A DNA stretch of 9,511 nt from JBDSYA01 sp039925865 (GTDB lineage: Bacteria; Bacteroidota; Ignavibacteria; Tepidaquicellales; Tepidaquicellaceae). Position numbers and translations under genes: made by a program. This document shows, in pieces, positions 1-6,966 of this stretch. The notes beneath the pieces are model-generated. The model was not told the DNA's origin and searched no databases. It worked only from the letters and a program-made list of their open reading frames with translations. The number at the start of each line of letters is the position of its first letter. The stretch's first letter is position 1. Location of the stretch: positions 1 through 9,511 of the forward strand of contig JBDSYA010000164.1 of assembly GCA_039925865.1 (NCBI GenBank), given 5' to 3'.

Positions 1-378
1 TTTAAGAATGAAGAAAATATTTGGAGTACAGAGGGTTCAATTACAAATTCGCCCGGAAACTTATGCCTGCATTTATGCGGAAATATAAATCATTTTTTGG
101 GAGCAACTCTTGGAAATACAGGATATGTAAGGAATCGCGAAATGGAATTTGCAGTAAAGAATGTGAGCAGGGAAGAGTTAATGAATAATGTTGATGAAAC
201 AATTGCTGTCATTGAAAAGGTTTTAGGTGCAATGAAAAAAGAAAATTTAAACGATGTGTATCCGCTGGATAAGTTCGGAGAAAATGCAACAATTGATTTT
301 ATTCTGGCAAGACTTGTATCACATCTTGCTTATCATGTAGGTCAGATCAATTATTATCGAAGGATTATTGAAAAATAA
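1..378 (+). CDS. DinB-like (DUF1572/DinB_2 type) protein, 3' part
   Basis: The reading frame is open from the first base of the window to the TAA at 376-378, so 125 residues of a longer protein are visible and the start lies upstream. The visible part begins in the middle of a DinB/YfiT-type four-helix bundle. The segment GNLCLHLCGNINH (residues 19-31 of the visible part) followed by GYVRNREMEF is characteristic of the DUF1572/DinB_2 branch, and HLAYHVGQI near the C-terminus supplies the H-x3-H pair that, with a helix-2 histidine, binds a divalent metal in this superfamily. Many members are thiol-dependent transferases or have no known reaction, so no substrate is proposed. A start inside the window (for example TTG at 97) is unlikely because the conserved helix precedes it. 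The gene converges on the DUF4126 gene with only five bases between stop codons. The family call is fairly safe; the function is unknown. Confidence 0.8.
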   Translation, partial: FKNEENIWSTEGSITNSPGNLCLHLCGNINHFLGATLGNTGYVRNREMEFAVKNVSREELMNNVDETIAVIEKVLGAMKKENLNDVYPLDKFGENATIDFILARLVSHLAYHVGQINYYRRIIEK

Positions 379-383
379 TTTAG

Positions 384-986
384 TCAGCCTTGATCAACAT
401 TCTGATAACGATCTTTTTTTCCCGTAAACATTTTCATCTTCCTGAAAGAGGAAAACTTTCTGATTACATATATCACAATTAATACAACTGCAAAAGCGGT
501 GACGACAGGCACAATGAATGAAAGGATCGACATTGCCAGAGATGATGCATTTTCTACCGTTGCAATAAGCGGATTACCTATACCTCCTGTTGTTGTAGTT
601 GAAGTCAGTCTCGCGGCGCTTGCACCAACTTTTACAATACCTGCAGTACCCCCGCCTACAATAATTCCCAGTGTCCATTGAATTAACGGACTTACATCAG
701 TAAGAAATGATGCTGTCAGAATTGTACCTCCGACCATTGCAAGGGGTCCTGATATAGTATCAAGAGCGTTATCAAGCCATGGAATATAATATGCGGCAAT
801 CTCCGCAATAGATGCAGTCAGAAAAGCAGCAAACGCGATCCAGCCACCCATCCATTCAAAGCCGGGAGATAATTTTAAAAATCCCATCATAGATACGACG
901 TTAGTAACAAGCATTGGAACAAAAACCCTGAAACCGCAGCTGGCAGCGAGTCCGATACCTAACAGTATTCCTAAAGCGATATCCAT
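384..986 (-). CDS. DUF4126 family integral membrane protein
   Basis: This is a 200-residue hydrophobic protein starting at ATG 986 and ending at TGA 384. I recognise the DUF4126 pattern: an N-terminal glycine/alanine-rich helix followed by CGFRVFVPML (residues 17-26), then the block YYIPWLDNALDTISGPLA (67-83), and GGIGNPLIATVEN (134-146). Hydrophobic segments lie at about 3-36 (one long or two short), 48-67, 78-95, 102-120 and 150-176. A basic tail (residues 177-192, several Lys/Arg) probably faces the cytoplasm. No catalytic motif is visible, and as far as I know the family has no established biochemical role. It is the last of six minus-strand genes, 132 bp after mutL, and that gap holds a large imperfect palindrome, so it may have its own promoter or be separated from mutL transcription. 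It converges with the DinB-like gene. Confidence 0.85.
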   Translation of the reverse strand: MDIALGILLGIGLAASCGFRVFVPMLVTNVVSMMGFLKLSPGFEWMGGWIAFAAFLTASIAEIAAYYIPWLDNALDTISGPLAMVGGTILTASFLTDVSPLIQWTLGIIVGGGTAGIVKVGASAARLTSTTTTGGIGNPLIATVENASSLAMSILSFIVPVVTAFAVVLIVIYVIRKFSSFRKMKMFTGKKDRYQNVDQG

Positions 987-1006
987 TTCATATTGTTTGA
1001 TTAACG

Positions 1007-1112
1007 AAACATTACAAAATTGAATAATAAAATCAAGTTGGTTGTAAATAATCTGTATTAACGTGTTACAGATAATATTTTATACAACTATTTTCAAGAT
1101 GTTGTAATGTTT
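1007..1112. repeat. Nested imperfect palindrome in the mutL-DUF4126 gap
   Basis: The 132-bp intergenic region contains an 11-bp perfect inverted repeat, AAACATTACAA at 1007-1017 and TTGTAATGTTT at 1102-1112. Inside it lie a second pair, GTTGTA 1041-1046 with TACAAC 1083-1088, and a central stem ATCTGTA 1051-1057 with TACAGAT 1067-1073 around a 9-base loop. The three pairs share nearly the same centre (1059-1065). It could be a transcribed structure between the two genes, a binding site, or the relic of a small inverted-repeat element. I see no target-site duplication and no T-run, so neither a MITE nor an intrinsic terminator is demonstrated. Confidence 0.55.
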
Positions 1113-1118
1113 AATTAT

Positions 1119-2954
1119 TTATGTCCGGCTGAATCTCTTGTCAAGTTCATCAGTGGTGATACGGATAACGGTAGGTCTTCCGTGCGGGCAAACATAGGGC
1201 ATTTGAACAGCAAACAAATTATCAATCAACCCAACCATTTCATGGTAAGTAAGCCTGTCACCGGATTTGATCGCGCTCCTGCAGGCAAATGATTTTGCAA
1301 GATTATCTCTTTTTTCAAGATCAAGTTTTAACTCATATTCTTTGTACTGATCTATTAGATCCTGAAAAATCCTGTTCTCGTCCCCGATCTTTACATCTGA
1401 TGGCAAACCTGTAAGCTCAATGATCTCATCTTTCAGCAAATTGAAATTGAATCCGAGATTTTGCAATTCATCTTTCAGAGATGTTGCGAGATAAAAATCG
1501 ATCTTTGTCATAACCATCTTTATCGGAATAAGGAGCTGCTGAGAAAAGGAAGATTGAGAATTCAGCCACAACAGTGCCCGTTCATACAAGATTCTTTCAT
1601 GTGCTGCATGCTGGTCAATTATCATCAGACCTGTATCAGTCTGACACATAATATATTTAAACTGATACTGCCAGACATTAAAACCTTCCGTACCTGATTT
1701 CTTTGTATGTTCAAATATATTTTTTTGCTCTTCCTTTTTTAATTCGGTAAGATCAAAAGCATCGTTATCAATATTTTTTGTTGCATCAAGTATAGAATGT
1801 ATGCTTGCAGAAGGAGTATTTATGTTAAGGTCCGCATCTCTCCTGTTGAAAGAATCATTGCCGGTATAATTTCTTGTTGCCGGATCGGATGATTGTTTGT
1901 AATGAAAATTTTCCGGCAATTGAGAAAGGTTAAGCTGATTACTAAAACCAACTTCAAAAACAATGTCGGCATTTTTCAAAGCCTGTTTAACACTGTTTCT
2001 GACAAAGCCAAAAACTGCTCCTTCATCTTCAAATTTTACTTCCATCTTTGACGGATGGACATTTACATCTACCTTTTTAGGATCAATATTTATGAATAAA
2101 AAGAAAGAAGGATAATCACCTTTTTCGATCAGATCTCCAAATCCTGAATAAACTGCAAAGTTCAGAGTTTTATTGAGAAAAAATCTGCCATTGAGATACA
2201 GATATTGATCCTGCTTTGATTTCTTCGTAAAGTTGGGTTTTGAAATAAATCCTGTTACATTAATGAGTTCGTTTCCGTAATCAACTTTGATCAATGAATC
2301 GGTAAACGAACCTGTAAAAACATCTTCAAGCCGTTTTTTCAGATCAGCAGATTTAAGATCGAATATTTGTTCATCATTATTTATAAACGTAAAAGCAGTT
2401 TCCGGATTTGAAACAGCAAGCCTTATGAAAGTTTCATAAATGTGCCTGAATTCTGTTTGATTAGACTTAAGAAAATTTCTTCGTGCAGGAGTATTATAAA
2501 AAAGATTTTTAATTGAAAGTGAAGTTCCCACTTCACAGTTTACTTTGGTAGTTTCAATTATTTCGCTTCCTTCAATTCTGATCAGGGTACCGATATCATT
2601 TGAAATATTCCTGGTCTTTAATTCAACCTGAGATATTGAAGATATTGATGCAAGAGCTTCCCCGCGAAATCCGAGGGTTTGCAAGCTTTCAAGATCTTCA
2701 AAACTTGAGATCTTACTTGTAGAATGCCTTTGAAAACTGAGCACGGCATCCTGTTCATTCATGCCCGCGCCGTTATCAATTACCTGGATGAGATTTTTAC
2801 CTGCATCTTTTATTACTAATGTGATCTGATTTGCATCTGCATCAAGTGAATTTTCAATCAGCTCTTTCACAACAGATTCGGGACGGTTTACAACTTCACC
2901 TGCGGCTATCTTATTCGAAAGTGACTGCGATAAAATTTTGATTTTATTTTCCAT
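1119..2954 (-). CDS. mutL: DNA mismatch repair protein MutL with endonuclease motif
   Basis: MutL is the ATP-driven matchmaker and, in species without MutH, the nicking endonuclease of mismatch repair. Counting from ATG 2954 it has 611 residues. The N-terminal GHKL ATPase shows KIAAGEVV (15-22), ELIENSLDAD with catalytic Glu34 and Asn35, DNGAGM (60-65), GFRGEALASI (95-104) and NVHPSK (298-303). A poorly conserved, polar linker covers roughly 335-420. The C-terminal dimerisation domain carries the metal-dependent endonuclease signature DQHAAHERILYE (447-458, DQHA-x2-E-x4-E), plus ACRSAIKSG (557-565) and CPHGRP (589-594). The nicking type of MutL is therefore expected, implying a MutH-independent pathway. 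A GTG at 2966 would add four residues (MSLF); I prefer ATG 2954 because the family usually begins a few residues before the I-x-x-L block. No Shine-Dalgarno site marks either start. It lies 93 bp downstream of ftsY. Confidence 0.97.
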   Translation of the reverse strand: MENKIKILSQSLSNKIAAGEVVNRPESVVKELIENSLDADANQITLVIKDAGKNLIQVIDNGAGMNEQDAVLSFQRHSTSKISSFEDLESLQTLGFRGEALASISSISQVELKTRNISNDIGTLIRIEGSEIIETTKVNCEVGTSLSIKNLFYNTPARRNFLKSNQTEFRHIYETFIRLAVSNPETAFTFINNDEQIFDLKSADLKKRLEDVFTGSFTDSLIKVDYGNELINVTGFISKPNFTKKSKQDQYLYLNGRFFLNKTLNFAVYSGFGDLIEKGDYPSFFLFINIDPKKVDVNVHPSKMEVKFEDEGAVFGFVRNSVKQALKNADIVFEVGFSNQLNLSQLPENFHYKQSSDPATRNYTGNDSFNRRDADLNINTPSASIHSILDATKNIDNDAFDLTELKKEEQKNIFEHTKKSGTEGFNVWQYQFKYIMCQTDTGLMIIDQHAAHERILYERALLWLNSQSSFSQQLLIPIKMVMTKIDFYLATSLKDELQNLGFNFNLLKDEIIELTGLPSDVKIGDENRIFQDLIDQYKEYELKLDLEKRDNLAKSFACRSAIKSGDRLTYHEMVGLIDNLFAVQMPYVCPHGRPTVIRITTDELDKRFSRT

Positions 2955-2980
2955 GAACAGGGACACAGGAGATATTTTAT

Positions 2981-3046
2981 GATTTAGTGGATGAATACAA
3001 TTCTATATAAATACTAAATCTTGATCATCAAAGATCAACAAGATTT
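2981..3046 (-). other. Two mutually exclusive hairpins between ftsY and mutL
   Basis: On the minus strand, directly after the ftsY stop, an 8-bp stem can form between AAATCTTG (3046-3039) and CAAGATTT (3023-3016), with a 15-base loop that can itself pair. A second 8-bp stem can form between GATTTAGT (3020-3013) and ACTAAATC (2988-2981). The two stems share bases 3016-3020, so they cannot coexist. No U-tract follows either, which argues against a classical intrinsic terminator. This is a structural observation only; regulation of mutL by it is speculation. Confidence 0.4.
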
Positions 3047-3047
3047 T

Positions 3048-3992
3048 TCATCGATCAAACATGGCTTCTACAAAATTCTTACTGTCAAAAACCTGAAGGT
3101 CATCTATCTGCTCTCCAACGCCAATAAATCTGACAGGAAGTTTCATCTCTTTATTGATTTTTAAAACTATTCCGCCTTTGGCAGTTCCGTCCAGTTTTGT
3201 CAGTATAATTCCGGTAAGCCCATCTAAAGCATTTGAAAATTCCTTTGCCTGATTCAATCCGTTTTGTCCGGTTGTAGAATCGATAACTATGAGTGTTTCA
3301 TGAGGAGCATCGGGAATAACTTTCTGCATTACACGTTTGATCTTCTTCAGCTCATCCATTAAATAAGATTTGTTATGAAGCCGTCCTGCAGTGTCAATTA
3401 TCACGACATCTATATTTTTTGAAACGGCGGATCTTATCGTATCATATGATACTGATGCCGGATCTGAAGTGCTTTTGCTCTGAATGATCTCGACTCCTGC
3501 CCGCCTTGCCCAAATTTCTAACTGATCATTTGCTGCGGCTCTGAAAGTGTCTGCAGATCCTATTAATACAGTCTTGCCGGCTTTTTTGAAATTGTGTGCC
3601 AGCTTCCCGATGGAGGTTGTTTTACCGACACCGTTCACTCCTACGATCATTATTACAAAGGGCTTTTGTTTCAAATTGAAATCAAAAGTTTTAAACTCTG
3701 AAGTAGTATTTGAAAAAACCAGTTTGATCTCATCATTGATCAGCTCATTGAGTTCTTTCTGATCAACATATTTATTTTTTTGCGTGCGGTCTCTGATATT
3801 TCTTATCAGAGTTTCAGCAGTCTCATAACCGATATCAGATGAAATTAAAATCTCTTCAAGTTCAATGAGAAAGTCATCATCAATAACACCTCTTGCATTA
3901 ACAAGACGGTTAACTTTTCCGAATAAATTATCTTTGGTCTTATTAAGACCTTCTTTCAGTTTATTTAAACCTATTTTATCTAAGAATGACAA
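3048..3992 (-). CDS. ftsY: Signal recognition particle receptor FtsY
   Basis: FtsY is the GTPase that docks the SRP-ribosome complex at the inner membrane for co-translational insertion of membrane proteins. The 314-residue product is the short form: an N domain (about 1-95) and a G domain, without a long acidic A domain. Motifs in order are G1 GVNGVGKTT (118-126), DTFRAAA (148-154), G3 DTAGR (200-204), G4 TKLDGTAKGG (265-274) and the closing GVGEQIDDL (291-299). Translation has to start at the TTG at 3992 (MSFLDKIG): an in-frame TGA lies three codons upstream and no ATG occurs before the conserved N-domain helices. The amphipathic, lysine-rich first 25 residues could serve in membrane contact, as known for other short FtsY proteins. 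The start abuts an eight-unit 9-bp minisatellite. It lies 283 bp downstream of the acyl-CoA dehydrogenase gene, so its own promoter is likely. Confidence 0.97.
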   Translation of the reverse strand: MSFLDKIGLNKLKEGLNKTKDNLFGKVNRLVNARGVIDDDFLIELEEILISSDIGYETAETLIRNIRDRTQKNKYVDQKELNELINDEIKLVFSNTTSEFKTFDFNLKQKPFVIMIVGVNGVGKTTSIGKLAHNFKKAGKTVLIGSADTFRAAANDQLEIWARRAGVEIIQSKSTSDPASVSYDTIRSAVSKNIDVVIIDTAGRLHNKSYLMDELKKIKRVMQKVIPDAPHETLIVIDSTTGQNGLNQAKEFSNALDGLTGIILTKLDGTAKGGIVLKINKEMKLPVRFIGVGEQIDDLQVFDSKNFVEAMFDR

Positions 3993-3993
3993 C

Positions 3994-4065
3994 TTCGTTC
4001 AGTTTATTGAGTTTGTGGAGTTCGTTGAGTTTGTTGAGTTTGTTGAGTTTGTTGAGTTTGTTGAG
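3994..4065. repeat. 9-bp minisatellite, eight units, at the ftsY start
   Basis: On the plus strand there are eight contiguous 9-bp units of consensus TTTGTTGAG. The four distal units (4030-4065) are identical, while the four next to ftsY (3994-4029) differ by one to two bases each: TTCGTTCAG, TTTATTGAG, TTTGTGGAG and TTCGTTGAG. Read with ftsY (minus strand) the unit is CTCAACAAA, so the array is the DNA just before the ftsY TTG codon. In one minus-strand frame it would read Leu-Asn-Lys repeats, but a TAA sits at its upstream end and no start codon precedes it, so it is probably untranslated. Confidence 0.9.
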
Positions 4066-4275
4066 TAGTTAAGTTATAAGTAAATCATTAAGACCATAAT
4101 AATTAGTAGGATAAAACTAATTTACGCATAATCTATTAATCTTCTGTTAATTTATGCAAAACTTTGATGAGGTTAATTTGAATTAAGTTATTAACTGTAG
4201 TTGAAATGAAATTAATTATACTTCTAATTGAAAGTCTTTCAAATCAATTAATATTCATTTACAAATAATTACTCA
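4066..4275. other. AT-rich noncoding gap between acyl-CoA dehydrogenase and ftsY
   Basis: Together with the minisatellite this makes a 283-bp gap without a credible gene. Two hairpins are visible. One has arms GCATAA (4126-4131) and TTATGC (4152-4157), extended inward by ATTAA/TTAAT (4135-4139, 4147-4151) with a three-base bulge. The other, 25 bp past the acyl-CoA dehydrogenase stop, pairs TAATTGA (4225-4231) with TCAATTA (4244-4250). Neither is GC-rich nor followed by a U-tract on the minus strand, so they are weak terminator or RNA-processing candidates at best. A TTACTCA heptamer is duplicated at 4269-4282 across the stop codon. I could not pick a convincing ftsY promoter here. Confidence 0.5.
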
Positions 4276-5424
4276 TTACTCATACATATTAAGAATATTC
4301 CTGGCGATAACCATTTTCTGAACTTCTGAAGTACCTTCACCAATTGTCATCAATTTCACATCACGATACAATTTTTCCACGGGAAAATCTTTAAGAAATC
4401 CATAGCCGCCATGTATCTGAATAGATTCATTTGTTGCGCGGGTCGCAACTTCGCTTGCATAGTATTTTGCCATTGCAGCCTGTAAATTTATATCACGTCC
4501 CTGATCTTTGAAATACGCTGCTTTGTAAGTGAGTAATCTGGCAGCATCAATTTCAGTTGCCATGTCCGAAAGCTTAAACTGAATTCCCTGAAATTCCGAT
4601 AGAGATTTTCCGAACTGTTTTCTTTCTTTTGAATATTTCAAAGATGCATCCAGCGCGCCTTGTGCTATTCCCAATGAAAGTGCAGCTATTGCGATCCTTC
4701 CGCCGTCGAGTATCTGCATACATTGTTTAAAACCCTGTCCTTCTTCGCCGATCATATTTTCAGCAGGCACTTTTAAATTTTCAAAGATCAATTCGGAAGT
4801 ATCGGATGAACGCATTCCGAGTTTATTTTCTTTCTTCCCCGATCGGAAACCTTCCCATCCTTTTTCAATTACGAATGCGGAGATTCCGTTCTTGCGTTTT
4901 GATTTATCAGTGATGGCTGTAATTACAGCCGTTTCACCGACAGTGCCGTGAGTTATAAAAAGCTTGCTCCCGTTAACTATGTAATTTCCGTTTTTCCTCT
5001 CGGCAGTTGTAGCCATTCCTGCCGCATCACTCCCCGAAACATTTTCCGTAAGACCCCAGGCACCGAGTTTCTTTCCGCTGGTAAGGTCGGGTAAATATTT
5101 TTTCTTCAGATCGTCGCTTGCGAATTTAAAAATATGGTTTGAGCAAAGTCCGTTATGCGCGGCAATCGATAAACCCATCGAGGGATCAACTTTGGAGATC
5201 TCTTCAACTATGATTGCGTATTCCATTGTGGAAAAATTAGCGCCGCCATATTCCTCCGGAAAAATTATTCCAAGAAATCCAACTTCTCCAAGCTTTTTAG
5301 CGATTTCCATTGGAAACTCCTGAGCTTCATCATATTTCATTATAATAGGAGCAATTTCATTTTGAGCAAAATCACGTGCAAGCTTTTGTACAGACAATTC
5401 CTGTTCTGATAAATTAAAATCCAT
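4276..5424 (-). CDS. Acyl-CoA dehydrogenase (short-chain/butyryl-CoA type)
   Basis: This FAD-dependent flavoprotein oxidises an acyl-CoA to the trans-2-enoyl-CoA and passes electrons to ETF in the cytoplasm. The 382 residues match the usual length of about 380. Both family signatures are present: GLTENVSGSDAAG (124-136) in the flavin-contacting region, and QIHGGYGFLKDFP (336-348) continuing to YRD. RKQFGKSLSEFQ (268-279) is the conserved FAD/dimer segment, and GEGTSEVQ (362-369) places the catalytic base at Glu363, the position used by short- and medium-chain enzymes rather than isovaleryl-CoA dehydrogenase. Overall it resembles SCAD/butyryl-CoA dehydrogenases, but chain length or a branched substrate cannot be fixed from sequence by eye. 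The neighbours include no ETF, thiolase or hydratase, so context does not define a pathway. Start is ATG 5424; a promoter candidate lies about 30-60 bp upstream. Confidence 0.95.
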   Translation of the reverse strand: MDFNLSEQELSVQKLARDFAQNEIAPIIMKYDEAQEFPMEIAKKLGEVGFLGIIFPEEYGGANFSTMEYAIIVEEISKVDPSMGLSIAAHNGLCSNHIFKFASDDLKKKYLPDLTSGKKLGAWGLTENVSGSDAAGMATTAERKNGNYIVNGSKLFITHGTVGETAVITAITDKSKRKNGISAFVIEKGWEGFRSGKKENKLGMRSSDTSELIFENLKVPAENMIGEEGQGFKQCMQILDGGRIAIAALSLGIAQGALDASLKYSKERKQFGKSLSEFQGIQFKLSDMATEIDAARLLTYKAAYFKDQGRDINLQAAMAKYYASEVATRATNESIQIHGGYGFLKDFPVEKLYRDVKLMTIGEGTSEVQKMVIARNILNMYE

Positions 5425-5452
5425 TTATATTATTTTCATTTTAAAATAGTTG

Positions 5453-5483
5453 TAAATATAGCGATATAAAAATTTTGCTGAAA
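5453..5483 (-). promoter_or_regulatory. Candidate -33/-7 promoter for the acyl-CoA dehydrogenase gene
   Basis: On the minus strand, TTTC (5483-5480) is followed after 19 bases by TATATTTA (5460-5453). This resembles the Bacteroidota housekeeping pattern TTTG-N19-TAnnTTTG, with one mismatch in the upstream box and one in the downstream box. It would place the transcript start about 20 nt before ATG 5424. The surroundings are very AT-rich, so a chance match is quite possible. Confidence 0.33.
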
Positions 5484-5510
5484 TGTTATTTTGAATCTAA
5501 CTTTAGTTTC

Positions 5511-6095
5511 TCAACTTTTCTCAATTAGATTTCTGCTGCCCGGTTTTGTAACGGGGATCATTTCCAGCCAATCCGGAATTTCATCTTCTTTAAATTTTAT
5601 TACATCCATTTTTGCAAGTGAGAATTGATCTGTACCGAAATCAACTTTACCGTTACTTCTGTCAATAATAAATCCGACTCCAATTAAATTTCCTTCTGAT
5701 TTTTTAACAAGATCGATTACTTCAATAACACTTCCACCCGTAGTTACTATGTCTTCACATATAAGTACATTCTCTCCTTTTTTAATTTCAAATCCTCTTC
5801 TTAGTGCCATCACCCCATTTTCTCTTTCGCAAAATATATTGCGAACATTTAATAGTCTGCCAACTTCCGTTCCCAAAACAATAGCTCCAACTGCGGGAGA
5901 AACTACAAGATCAATTTTTTTATCACGAAAATTATCCGCAATAGCAGTTGCAAAGAGCCCGTTGTATTCAGGGTATTGCAGAACTTTTGATTTTTGAAAA
6001 TAATCGGGGCTGTGATGTCCGGATGTCAAAACAAAATGTCCTTCAAGCATCGCCTCTGCTTTTTTAAAAATATCTATTACTTTGTTACTATTCAT
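5511..6095 (-). CDS. pyrE: Orotate phosphoribosyltransferase
   Basis: PyrE joins orotate to PRPP to give orotidine 5'-monophosphate, the fifth step of de novo pyrimidine synthesis. The 194-residue protein has the type I phosphoribosyltransferase fold. The PRPP loop VLICEDIVTTGGSV (110-123) holds the acidic pair Glu114-Asp115 and the TTGGS phosphate cradle. The N-terminal GHFVLTSGHHSPDYFQK (19-35) is the orotate-side segment typical of the Thermus/Bacteroidetes-like branch of PyrE, and the flexible-loop region ERENGVMALRRGF (90-102) and the C-terminal VTKPGSR (182-188) fit the same branch. Start is ATG 6095, with only AT-rich sequence and no Shine-Dalgarno site before it. It follows murI by 55 bp and precedes the acyl-CoA dehydrogenase by 86 bp; co-transcription with murI is plausible. 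The C-terminus and stop overlap a short imperfect 10-bp direct repeat (5505-5524). Confidence 0.96.
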   Translation of the reverse strand: MNSNKVIDIFKKAEAMLEGHFVLTSGHHSPDYFQKSKVLQYPEYNGLFATAIADNFRDKKIDLVVSPAVGAIVLGTEVGRLLNVRNIFCERENGVMALRRGFEIKKGENVLICEDIVTTGGSVIEVIDLVKKSEGNLIGVGFIIDRSNGKVDFGTDQFSLAKMDVIKFKEDEIPDWLEMIPVTKPGSRNLIEKS

Positions 6096-6129
6096 ATTAT
6101 TTTTATTAATAGTTAAAAGTTACATTCTA

Positions 6130-6154
6130 CTGAGCAAGAACTCAAGAAACTCAG
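6130..6154 (-). other. Small hairpin across the murI stop codon
   Basis: CTGAG and CTCAG (6150-6154 and 6130-6134) form a 5-bp stem around a 15-base loop that contains the end of the murI-pyrE spacer. The upstream arm overlaps the murI TGA at 6151-6153. No U-tract follows on the minus strand. The loop reads GAGTTTCTTGAGTTC on the minus strand, closely resembling the 9-bp repeat unit found at the ftsY start. It may modulate coupling between murI and pyrE, but the stem is short and this is a weak call. Confidence 0.3.
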
Positions 6155-6966
6155 CTAAGCTTAACTTTTTTCACGTCATGAATCGGCTGACCTAAAAATC
6201 TTTCACTGATCTCTTTGAATTTTTTCTGAAAATCTGTGACATAGAATTTATGAATACCGTTTTTTTTCTGATTATTGAGAAGATGATGTTGCTCAAGGAT
6301 GCGCTTTACTTCCTTTGCGGCTTCCTCTCCGGAATCTATTAACTTAATTTTTTTTCCTATGACTTTTGAGATAGTGGATTTAAGTATCGGGTAGTGAGTG
6401 CATCCGAGAATCAATGTGTCAATATTTAATTTTTTAAATTCTGTCAGATATTCTTTTGCTATTAGATCAGCTATTTTATTTTCCGTCCACCCGTCCTCAG
6501 CAAGCTGTACAAAAAGGCTGCATGCTTTTGAATACACTTCAATATTCCTTTCGATCTTTTGTATTTCAATTTTATATGCATAGCTCTGAATTGTCCCCAG
6601 TGTCCCGATAACTCCTATCCGGAAATTTTTGGTTTTTGAAACGGCGGCTTTAGATCCCGGTTTAATAACGCCGATCACCGGCACATTTGAGATCTTTTTT
6701 AAATACGGAAGTGCGATCGAAGAAGCTGTGTTGCATGCTACTACAACCATTTTAACATTTTTATTCAATAGAAATTTTGTAATTTCTATCGAATATTTTA
6801 TAATAGATTCTTTGGATTTTGTTCCGTATGGTAATCTTGCAGTATCCCCGAGATAAATAATATTTTCATTAGGAAGAATTTCAAACAAAGATTTAGCAAC
6901 CGTTAATCCTCCTATTCCTGAATCAAAAACACCTATAGGACTTTTGGGGAATTTGTTTTTTTTCAA
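6151..6966 (-). CDS. murI: Glutamate racemase
   Basis: MurI converts L-glutamate to D-glutamate for peptidoglycan by a cofactor-free two-cysteine mechanism in the cytoplasm. The 271-residue product shows FDSGIGGLTV (14-23) with the conserved Asp-Ser pair, LGDTARLPYG (39-48), VACNTASS with catalytic Cys78 (76-83), and LGCTHYP with the second catalytic Cys189 and His191 (187-193). The length matches the family (about 260-285). Start is TTG 6966: no ATG occurs before the FDSG motif, and starting further downstream would delete it. Codons 2-4 sit in a run of eight A, where slippage could shift the frame. It is the first gene of the minus-strand series, diverging from the secreted propeller gene across 43 bp, with pyrE 55 bp downstream. 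The presence of murI indicates a peptidoglycan-making bacterium. Confidence 0.96.
   Translation of the reverse strand: MKKNKFPKSPIGVFDSGIGGLTVAKSLFEILPNENIIYLGDTARLPYGTKSKESIIKYSIEITKFLLNKNVKMVVVACNTASSIALPYLKKISNVPVIGVIKPGSKAAVSKTKNFRIGVIGTLGTIQSYAYKIEIQKIERNIEVYSKACSLFVQLAEDGWTENKIADLIAKEYLTEFKKLNIDTLILGCTHYPILKSTISKVIGKKIKLIDSGEEAAKEVKRILEQHHLLNNQKKNGIHKFYVTDFQKKFKEISERFLGQPIHDVKKVKLS

Noticed and set aside
97..378. Complete 93-residue gene starting at TTG 97
   Set aside because: The frame is open back to base 1 and the upstream codons encode the conserved GNLCLHLCGNINH segment of the DinB/DUF1572 family, so the gene is a partial one entering from outside the window.
3994..4065. CRISPR-like array
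   Set aside because: Units are 9 bp and contiguous with no spacers, and no cas gene is nearby; it is a minisatellite.
3865..4068. Plus-strand frame encoding repeated Glu-Phe-Val units
   Set aside because: It is antisense to ftsY plus the translation of the 9-bp minisatellite; no start context, no family, and the ftsY frame fully explains the coding half.
4225..4250. Intrinsic terminator after the acyl-CoA dehydrogenase gene
   Set aside because: The stem is AT-rich with an internal bulge and no U-tract follows on the minus strand; kept only as a hairpin in the gap description.
384..6966. A single co-regulated six-gene operon forming a new system
   Set aside because: The genes belong to unrelated housekeeping pathways, with gaps up to 283 bp, a repeat array and a promoter candidate between them; same-strand order alone does not make a system.
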